The notes beneath the pieces were generated by a model. It was not told the origin of the DNA. It made no database searches and was given only the letters and a program-made list of their open reading frames with translations. Shown in pieces: positions 1 to 5,036 of a stretch of 5,036 bases of DNA; positions within the stretch are counted from its first letter, which is position 1, and each line of letters opens with the position of its first letter. The stretch comes from Planctomycetaceae bacterium (GTDB taxonomy: Bacteria; Planctomycetota; Planctomycetia; Pirellulales; UBA1268), in NCBI GenBank assembly GCA_002862165.1, contig PKCL01000247.1:1-5036 (forward strand). Reading direction: 5' to 3'. Both the position numbers and the translations under genes were made by a program.

Positions 1-1404
1 ATGCTGAGCTATTGGTTCATGTGGCCAGCGTTTATTGCGTTCGGAGCCAGTTTCTTTGTTGAAGGCGGGGCGGCTTCAAGTGGCTGGACAAGTTATCCTA
101 CGCTTTCAACAAACGTGAATTCGTCTCCCGGTGCTGGGTGGGGCCAAACACTTTGGCTTATTGGACTTACTTTCGTTGGTGTGTCCTCGATGCTTGGAAG
201 TGTGAATTACATGACCACAATAATTCTGATGCGGGCACCAGGCATGACGATGTTCCGCCTGCCAATGACTATTTGGTCAATGTTTATTACGGCTGTTTTG
301 CAGGCTTTTGCACTACCTGTTCTCACCGCAGCGGGTTTCATGCAGTTAGCTGATAGATCCCTTGGAACCGGGTTTTTCACTCCTGAGGGCAACATCGTAA
401 ACAACGCCGTTGCAACAGCAGGGGGTGGGCAGCCGCTCCTGTGGCAGCATCTGTTTTGGTTTTATAGCCACCCGGCCGTGTACATCATGATTCTGCCAGC
501 AATGGGAATGGTCTCAGACATTCTGACGTGCTTCGCGAGAAAGCCATTGTTTGGTTACCGCCCGATGGTCTATTCGGTAGCAGGTATAGCTGGTCTAGGA
601 TTTATAGTATGGGGGCACCATATGTTCATGTCGGGCATGAATCCAGCTCTTGGGGTTACCTTTATGGTCTCCACGATGATGATTGCTCTGCCGAGTGCTG
701 TAAAAACATTTAATTGGCTCGGAACAATCTGGGGTGGCAAGATTCAATTTACGACGTCGATGCTGTTTGCGTTGTCGTTCGTTTCGATGTTCATCATTGG
801 TGGTTTGTCTGGTATTTTTATGGCAGCCACGCCAGTTGATATTTTCATTCACGATACATATTTCATCGTGGCTCATTTTCATTATGTCCTCTTCGCAGGG
901 ACGGCAATGGGTGTCTGGGCCGCCATTTATTTCTGGTTTCCCAAAATGTTTGGGCGAACAATGAATGAGTTCTGGGGGAAGGTGCATTTCTTTCTCACCT
1001 TCATTTTCCTGAACGGTACGTTTTTCACGATGCATATCTTGGGAGCGGTCGGTTTTCCCCGAAGGCTCGCAGATGCTTATCACTATGAAACCTTCCATCA
1101 TCTACAGCCGCTCAATGCGTTCATGACATATTGTGCTATGGGTATGGTTGCGACTCAGATTATTTTTGCCGTGAATTTTTTCTGGAGCATGTTTTATGGA
1201 CCAATAGCTGGTCGAAATCCTTGGAATTCAAATACGCTAGAATGGACTGCTCCAAGTCCGCCGGGCCATGGAAACTTTGACTTTCAGCCAATTGTTCATC
1301 GTGGGCCGTACGAGTATTCCGTCCCGGGAATTGAATCTGATCATCTCATGCAGACGGATCCTCCTAATTCGGCGGCAACGGCCGCCGCCGCCGCCGCTCA
1401 CTAA
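1..1404 (+). CDS. ctaD: Cytochrome c oxidase subunit I, type A2, 5'-truncated by the window
   Basis: Catalytic subunit of the terminal oxidase, an integral membrane protein that reduces O2 to water at the heme a3-CuB centre and pumps protons. The visible 467 residues start at about helix III (family pattern 'PRLN-x-SYW' runs into the first residues), so the ATG at base 1 is internal. Roughly 100-150 residues are missing, including the first heme a His and the D-channel entrance Asp. Visible sites, by homology: CuB ligands H157, H206 and H207; the cross-linked Tyr Y161; K-channel Lys K235; Mg-site H284 and D285; heme a3 ligand H292; heme a ligand H294; propionate-binding R354 and R355. Helix VI reads YSHPAVY (155-161), with Ala at the usual Glu position and the preceding Tyr-Ser, which is the type A2 signature. 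The tail ends in an alanine run. It heads a same-strand cluster with ctaA 28 bases downstream. Identification is very secure; only the true start is unknown. Confidence 0.98.
   Translation: MLSYWFMWPAFIAFGASFFVEGGAASSGWTSYPTLSTNVNSSPGAGWGQTLWLIGLTFVGVSSMLGSVNYMTTIILMRAPGMTMFRLPMTIWSMFITAVLQAFALPVLTAAGFMQLADRSLGTGFFTPEGNIVNNAVATAGGGQPLLWQHLFWFYSHPAVYIMILPAMGMVSDILTCFARKPLFGYRPMVYSVAGIAGLGFIVWGHHMFMSGMNPALGVTFMVSTMMIALPSAVKTFNWLGTIWGGKIQFTTSMLFALSFVSMFIIGGLSGIFMAATPVDIFIHDTYFIVAHFHYVLFAGTAMGVWAAIYFWFPKMFGRTMNEFWGKVHFFLTFIFLNGTFFTMHILGAVGFPRRLADAYHYETFHHLQPLNAFMTYCAMGMVATQIIFAVNFFWSMFYGPIAGRNPWNSNTLEWTAPSPPGHGNFDFQPIVHRGPYEYSVPGIESDHLMQTDPPNSAATAAAAAAH
1381..1395 (+). repeat. (GCC)5 trinucleotide repeat encoding alanines at the ctaD C-terminus
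   Basis: Five perfect GCC codons, followed by GCT, CAC and the stop, encode most of the terminal Ser-Ala-Ala-Thr-Ala6-His tail of subunit I. It lies after the last transmembrane helix and the conserved Pro-Gly-His/Tyr-Glu-Tyr segment, so it is probably a disordered tail with no catalytic role. Such a run can change length by replication slippage without altering the reading frame. Confidence 0.85.
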
Positions 1405-1432
1405 GTAGTCATCCCTTTGTTCATTTGATCTC

Positions 1433-2485
1433 ATGCAAGAAATAACGAGTTCGCAATCCATCGCAGTCAGAGGCCCAAATGTGGCCCATTGGATTGCTTG
1501 CTGTCTCGTTGCTGTGACTGGTGTCCTTCTGACATTTGGTGCACTTGTAACGACCTATGAGGCAGCGATGGCTGTGCCTGATTGGCCAGGGACATACGGA
1601 CATAACATGTTCCTGTTTCCTTTTGCTGAGTGGTTTTACGGGCCTTGGGATCTTTTCTTAGAGCACGGTCACCGGCTTCTCGGAGCTTCTGTCGGTGTCA
1701 TTTCACTTATTCTCGCAGTTATTGTCTGGAAAACAAAGCAGACTCCTGCGGTTCGCTGGTTGGTTGTCGCGGCAGTTTTTCTTGTGGTACTTCAAGGATT
1801 ACTCGGTGGGCTTCGCGTTTTACTTGATGACAAGACGGTTGCAAAGATTCATGCGTGTACGGGGCCGCTATTTTTTTCAGTTGCTGTGGCCACAGCAACG
1901 TTGACATCACGTCGGTTCCAAACAAGGCCTTCCAGGGCAGGTGAATTTCATGGAGGAATGGCCCTTGGTAGTTGGCTGGCAAGTGGTCTTATGTTTGCCT
2001 CATACATGCAGCTGGTAGCAGGGGCGCAACTGCGGCACTTGGATTCAGCAATTGGTCCGAACGCTTTTCGCTGGCTTGTGGCATTTCATCTTATAGGTGC
2101 TGCAACGGTAGTGGTACTAAGTCTGGCTGCAGTTGGTGAATCATTTGGTCTGCTGCCCTCTGTCTGCACTCGTGGTTTTGGACGGCGTTTTTTGTCATCA
2201 ACAATACTTTTTTTCGTGTGTATGCAAGTGCTTCTCGGGTTCGCGGCGTGGGTTGTGAGCTGGGGTCTGCCGCTTGGATTGTTGCCAGATTCCATTGCCA
2301 TTAGAGTACCTGAGACATCGACCGTAGTTGTTGCTAGAAGTGGTCTGTCATCACTCATTGTGACAGGCCATGTAGTCCTTGGAATGATGATCCTTGGAGC
2401 AAGTGTGGTGTTGTGTATTTTGAGTGGTGGATTGCCGAATACAGCTGGTGCCACGTTCGTTTCTCGACAGAGGGTGATTGCATGA
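1433..2485 (+). CDS. ctaA: Heme A synthase (COX15/CtaA family)
   Basis: Membrane enzyme that oxidises the C8 methyl group of heme O to a formyl group, giving heme A for subunit I. The 350 residues predict about eight transmembrane helices (near 17-39, 80-99, 107-124, 140-158, 176-197, 215-233, 252-275 and 306-330), the usual two-fold four-helix architecture. Family landmarks are 'EAAMAVPDWPGTYG' (43-56) in the first outer loop, the E-x-x-H-R motif with E77, H80 and R81, and 'LQGLLGGLRV' (120-129). The four expected heme-ligand histidines are H80, H140 ('KIHACTG'), H219 ('FHLIGA') and H313 ('TGHVVLG'). The first outer loop lacks the Cys pair of the Bacillus subtilis enzyme, so it belongs to the Cys-less loop class. 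The start at 1433 gives a short cytoplasmic N-terminus before helix 1, but no clear Shine-Dalgarno precedes it. The stop overlaps ctaB by four bases, which pairs the two heme enzymes. Confidence 0.95.
   Translation: MQEITSSQSIAVRGPNVAHWIACCLVAVTGVLLTFGALVTTYEAAMAVPDWPGTYGHNMFLFPFAEWFYGPWDLFLEHGHRLLGASVGVISLILAVIVWKTKQTPAVRWLVVAAVFLVVLQGLLGGLRVLLDDKTVAKIHACTGPLFFSVAVATATLTSRRFQTRPSRAGEFHGGMALGSWLASGLMFASYMQLVAGAQLRHLDSAIGPNAFRWLVAFHLIGAATVVVLSLAAVGESFGLLPSVCTRGFGRRFLSSTILFFVCMQVLLGFAAWVVSWGLPLGLLPDSIAIRVPETSTVVVARSGLSSLIVTGHVVLGMMILGASVVLCILSGGLPNTAGATFVSRQRVIA
2469..2476 (+). promoter_or_regulatory. Ribosome binding site for ctaB, inside the end of ctaA
   Basis: The purine-rich AGAGGGTG lies about 6-9 bases before the ATG at 2482 and contains a GAGG Shine-Dalgarno core. 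It is the best such site in the window and supports 2482 as the ctaB start. It sits within the last ctaA codons, next to the ATGA stop-start overlap at 2482-2485, a layout typical of translational coupling. Confidence 0.7.
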
Positions 2486-3474
2486 ATCGGCTTGCTACTC
2501 ATCACCATCTTGAAGGCTCTGGGCACGTAACGGTCATGACCGATACTTCAGCTATGCCTCGCATTGCAGCAAACTACTCGGTGTTTGCTGATGCCTCTCA
2601 ACTTGTTAGGCCGCGTATCGCGATGATGGTACTTGTGACCGTGTTCGCTGCCATGTGGCTTACATCAGGTTCACGAGAATTGAATTGGGTGTCTGTTGTT
2701 GGTGTTCTAGTTGGCACGGCTGCCGTAGCAGCGAGTTCGAGTATTGCCAATCAGATTCTCGAGAGACGTACAGACAGGCTGATGCCTCGTACCGAGACAC
2801 GCCCTCTTGCCGCTGGTCGCCTGTCACAACGATCCGCTTGGATGCTTGTTGCCGTAAGTTTTTTAGGGGGTAGTGGGTGCGTGTGGTTGGCAGGAAACTG
2901 GCAGGCCGCCGGTGCGGCGATACTCACGTGGATACTTTATGTGACTGTCTACACACCGCTTAAAAAAATTACGCCACTTAATACGGCGGTTGGTGCGGTG
3001 GCCGGAAGCCTTCCGATAGCAATTGGGTGGTTTGCTGTTGATGGCCAGAAGCAATTTCTCACAGGGAATGTTTCAGCCACGCTGGCAGTAGCTGCTCTCG
3101 GTACAGTGCTTTACTTGTGGCAATTCCCGCATTTCATGGCAATCGCCTGGCTCTATCGTGATCAATACCGTCGTGCTGGTCTCAAAATGCTCACGGTCAC
3201 CGACCCAAGTGGCTTACGAGCAGCAGGCCAATCATTGGCAGCATCTCTCGCTATGGTTCCTGTGAGTCTGTCGATGGCAGTGCCTTCAGGTAGTATTCGT
3301 ATGTTTCTTGCTGCAGCATTGGCATCTACCATCTATGTGCTTGTTTCCATAAACTTCGCTTTTCGGCGGGATGATCGATCCGCTCGTATACTCTTGTTCG
3401 CTTCGCTTGGTGTGCTTTTGATCCTTATGACGTCGGCAATTGCCTTTAGCATCCCAAAAGTATTGTCCGGTTAA
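2482..3474 (+). CDS. ctaB: Protoheme IX farnesyltransferase (heme O synthase, COX10/CtaB)
   Basis: UbiA-superfamily membrane prenyltransferase that transfers a farnesyl group from farnesyl diphosphate to heme B, giving heme O, the substrate of the adjacent CtaA. The 330 residues carry about nine transmembrane helices after a polar N-terminus of about 40 residues. The first acidic motif is 'NQILERRTDRLMPRT' (90-104) followed by 'RPLAAGRL'. The family's N-x-x-x-D has Glu at 94, and the later Asp is D98. 'YTPLKK' (157-162) followed by PLNTAVGAVAGSLPIAIGW-type residues is diagnostic of COX10, as is the second motif 'WQFPHF' (213-218) with 'YRDQYRRAG' (225-233, D227). The frame stays open upstream to an ATG at 2413, but 2482 is preferred because it has a good ribosome site and a four-base ATGA overlap with ctaA. 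A further in-frame ATG at 2536 lacks a clear ribosome site. Product assignment is firm; the start is likely. Confidence 0.95.
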   Translation: MNRLATHHHLEGSGHVTVMTDTSAMPRIAANYSVFADASQLVRPRIAMMVLVTVFAAMWLTSGSRELNWVSVVGVLVGTAAVAASSSIANQILERRTDRLMPRTETRPLAAGRLSQRSAWMLVAVSFLGGSGCVWLAGNWQAAGAAILTWILYVTVYTPLKKITPLNTAVGAVAGSLPIAIGWFAVDGQKQFLTGNVSATLAVAALGTVLYLWQFPHFMAIAWLYRDQYRRAGLKMLTVTDPSGLRAAGQSLAASLAMVPVSLSMAVPSGSIRMFLAAALASTIYVLVSINFAFRRDDRSARILLFASLGVLLILMTSAIAFSIPKVLSG

Positions 3475-3528
3475 TGTTCTTTTGGCTTCAAATTTACTTC
3501 CCAAGTCTTTCAACATCCTACAGGTTCT

Positions 3529-4470
3529 ATGAATTCACCAGCTGCATCGATTGGACATGAAAGTCACGGACATCATGGACCAGTCCTTCAGTATCAGCCA
3601 GGTCTGCCACTTTCTCGTGGCAAGCTCATTATGTGGCTATTCCTGTCAACAGAAATCATGTTTTTTGCGGCCTTGCTTGGCAGTTATGTTGTTTTGCGCT
3701 TCGGTGCGGCGGTATGGCCGAAACCCCACCATGTTCATCTCAGTGAGCCGATCGGTGCGTTCAATACGTTTGTGCTTATTTGTTCAAGTGTCACCGTTGT
3801 GCTAGCACTTGAAGCGGCGAGGGCAAACAAGCGATCACTTGCAAAAGGTTGGATGCTTATCACGCTTGTGCTCGGGTCTCTTTTCCTTGGCGTGAAAGCC
3901 TACGAGTATTCATCAAAATTCGATCACGGTATTTATCCGTGGGCTCCACGTGGTCGAATTTATGAGCGCCCTGATCTGTATTACGGCTCAGCTGTGCGGG
4001 CAAGACTGAGTGATCCAGCTATCCTAGCTAAAATGAAGGAACTCGATGCGCGGCCCGAAGGTGAGCTTTCAGAGGCCGAGTTAACAGGTCGCCGGAGACT
4101 TAAGCAAGTCAGAGAGATGGTAGCTAACCCGGATCAACAGGCATTCGACTTAGCGGTGGTCGCGGATCAGATTATGCCGTTGCCGGGAGAAGGCGCAGAT
4201 GGCCACGGTCATGGCGGTGGCCTTAATGACACGTTTGCATGGCTTCAATTGCCAGCAGTTATACCAGGAGGAAATATGTGGGCGAGCACCTATTTCTTCC
4301 TCACCGGATTTCACGCAATTCATGTCATCGTTGGCTTAATTGTATTTGGCATCATACTTCTTTATGAATTGGGCCCTCAAAGAGCCGGTATGATTGAGAA
4401 CGCAGGTCTTTATTGGCATTTTGTCGATCTCGTTTGGATTTTTCTTTTTCCACTTCTCTACCTGTTTTAA
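3529..4470 (+). CDS. ctaE: Cytochrome c oxidase subunit III with a large loop insertion
   Basis: Membrane subunit that supports the stability and proton uptake of subunit I. At 313 residues it is long for the five-helix bacterial form (about 200). Helices lie near 33-55, 76-98, 108-126, 252-279 and 294-312. Conserved features are 'STEIMFFAALLGSY' (40-53, with E42), 'GVKAYEY' (121-127, with E126), 'TGFHAIHV' (259-266, with H262 and H265) and 'YWHFVDLVWIFLFPLLYLF' (295-313). Between the third and fourth helices, about residues 135-249, is a hydrophilic insertion with a charged, probably helical part (about 158-213) and a Gly/His stretch, 'GADGHGHGGG' (222-231). The N-terminus is also His-rich (H10, H13, H15, H16). 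The chosen ATG gives a normal short tail before helix 1; only a weak CAGG (3521-3524) precedes it. It follows ctaB after 54 bases. Confidence 0.95.
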   Translation: MNSPAASIGHESHGHHGPVLQYQPGLPLSRGKLIMWLFLSTEIMFFAALLGSYVVLRFGAAVWPKPHHVHLSEPIGAFNTFVLICSSVTVVLALEAARANKRSLAKGWMLITLVLGSLFLGVKAYEYSSKFDHGIYPWAPRGRIYERPDLYYGSAVRARLSDPAILAKMKELDARPEGELSEAELTGRRRLKQVREMVANPDQQAFDLAVVADQIMPLPGEGADGHGHGGGLNDTFAWLQLPAVIPGGNMWASTYFFLTGFHAIHVIVGLIVFGIILLYELGPQRAGMIENAGLYWHFVDLVWIFLFPLLYLF

Positions 4471-4515
4471 ATTTATTTCCTGAAAGTACTTTACGAGCGT
4501 TGCAAGAAAGCAATT

Positions 4516-5028
4516 ATGAATAATTCAGAAGCTGACAACAGTTCGAATGTCACCCATGGCCCAGTCACGTCACCCGGTAGGTTGCCTGAAGAAATTGATG
4601 CTAGTGGAGAAGATGGCCAGCAGTCGCACGAAGAGCACGGTGGAATTATGCAATACATGGCTGTATTTGCTGCTCTTTGTTTCTTAACAACAATGTCTTT
4701 CTTGACATACTCATCGTATTGGCCGTGGAAAGATGAGCCTCAGGTTGGCTGGGCTTTCATGATGGCAGTTTCATGTACCAAGGCCCTGCTGGTTGTCCTC
4801 TTTTTTATGCACGTTCTTCAGGAGGCAAACTGGAAGTATGTCCTGACAATTCCAGCAGCTATGATGGCAATTTTTCTTGCAATCATGCTGATACCAGACA
4901 TCGGTCTCCGGAATCGTATGGTTTCGCAGGAACGAGCGCTTCATATGGCTCGTAATTCTGATGTTTTGCTTTTAGAAAAAGCTGCATCTTCTGATTCATC
5001 GGATGAAGTTGGGAAACATGAACATTAA
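4516..5028 (+). CDS. Cytochrome c oxidase subunit IV (prokaryotic caa3/bo-type small subunit)
   Basis: Small accessory membrane subunit of the oxidase, thought to aid assembly or stability of the subunit I core; it binds no cofactor. The 170 residues contain three hydrophobic helices near 46-66, 78-100 and 107-127. The diagnostic pattern is 'KALLVVLFFMHVLQEANWKY' (89-108), matching the family's K-A-x-L-V-x-x-F-F-M-H core; 'FLTTMSFLTY' (56-65) sits in helix 1. The family is usually about 100 residues. Here there is an acidic polar N-terminal tail of about 44 residues (including HEEHGG) and a hydrophilic C-terminal tail of about 40 that ends in KHEH. It follows ctaE by 45 bases without an evident terminator. 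An A-rich AAGAAAG lies shortly before the ATG, a weak ribosome site. Homologues may be named ctaF, coxD or cyoD-like; I leave the symbol blank because usage varies. Confidence 0.88.
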   Translation: MNNSEADNSSNVTHGPVTSPGRLPEEIDASGEDGQQSHEEHGGIMQYMAVFAALCFLTTMSFLTYSSYWPWKDEPQVGWAFMMAVSCTKALLVVLFFMHVLQEANWKYVLTIPAAMMAIFLAIMLIPDIGLRNRMVSQERALHMARNSDVLLLEKAASSDSSDEVGKHEH

Positions 5029-5036
5029 GAAATTGG

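Noticed and set aside
1..3. ATG at base 1 as the true start of subunit I
   Set aside because: The protein would begin at helix III and lack the first heme a His and the D-channel entrance. It matches the internal Met of the family's conserved N-x-x-SYW region, so the gene continues upstream.
595..1101. Minus-strand open frame of 168 codons opposite ctaD
   Set aside because: The translation is polar and low-complexity with no recognisable domain, and it lies wholly opposite strongly conserved subunit I codons.
2413..2481. Upstream ATG at 2413 as the ctaB start
   Set aside because: It would overlap ctaA by over 70 bases and add 23 residues with no family match. The ATG at 2482 has a good ribosome site and a classic ATGA overlap.
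2086..2526. Minus-strand open frame of 146 codons opposite the ctaA-ctaB junction
   Set aside because: It spans the junction of two well-supported genes, has no recognisable motif and looks like a codon-bias shadow.
3475..3528. Possible promoter or terminator between ctaB and ctaE
   Set aside because: The 54 bases are AT-leaning but show no stable inverted repeat with a T run and no convincing -35/-10 pair.
3556..3576. His-rich N-terminus of subunit III as a specific metal-binding site
   Set aside because: Short His/Gly-rich tails recur in these membrane proteins, and four histidines in a disordered tail do not by themselves support a metal site.
4471..4515. Possible terminator between ctaE and the subunit IV gene
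   Set aside because: No hairpin-forming inverted repeat is visible in these 45 bases.

Overview
The window is a compact, single-strand cluster of aerobic respiration genes encoding a cytochrome c oxidase (heme-copper oxidase) and the two enzymes that make its heme A. All five genes read on the + strand, in the order ctaD (subunit I, 5' end cut off by the window), ctaA (heme A synthase), ctaB (heme O synthase), ctaE (subunit III) and a small subunit IV gene. Gaps are 28, -4, 54 and 45 bases. I see no convincing internal promoter or terminator, so one operon is likely. Subunit II and any Sco/Cox11-type copper chaperones would be expected upstream, outside the window.

Layout: 1-1404 holds the subunit I fragment, from about helix III to the C-terminus, with nearly all metal ligands visible. 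1433-2485 is ctaA, which overlaps ctaB (2482-3474) by four bases (ATGA). 3529-4470 is subunit III with a large hydrophilic insertion. 4516-5028 is subunit IV. The window ends 8 bases after the last stop.

How they work together: CtaB farnesylates heme B to heme O, and CtaA oxidises heme O to heme A. Heme A is then inserted into subunit I, which with subunits III and IV (and II) forms the proton-pumping terminal oxidase. Subunit I carries a Tyr-Ser-His-Pro-Ala-Val-Tyr helix VI motif in place of His-Pro-Glu-Val-Tyr. This marks it as a type A2 oxidase, the class typified by the Rhodothermus marinus caa3 enzyme.

Organism: a free-living aerobic bacterium. The subunit I and heme A synthase sequences, the inserted subunit III and the gene order most resemble Planctomycetes (Pirellulales-like) as I remember them. 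This is recall, not a search result, and related PVC or other phyla with A2 oxidases remain possible. Base composition looks moderate and even across the genes, with no sign of recent transfer. I found no mobile element, RNA gene, CRISPR array or clearly new system. The most unusual parts are the subunit III insertion and the altered acidic motif in CtaB.
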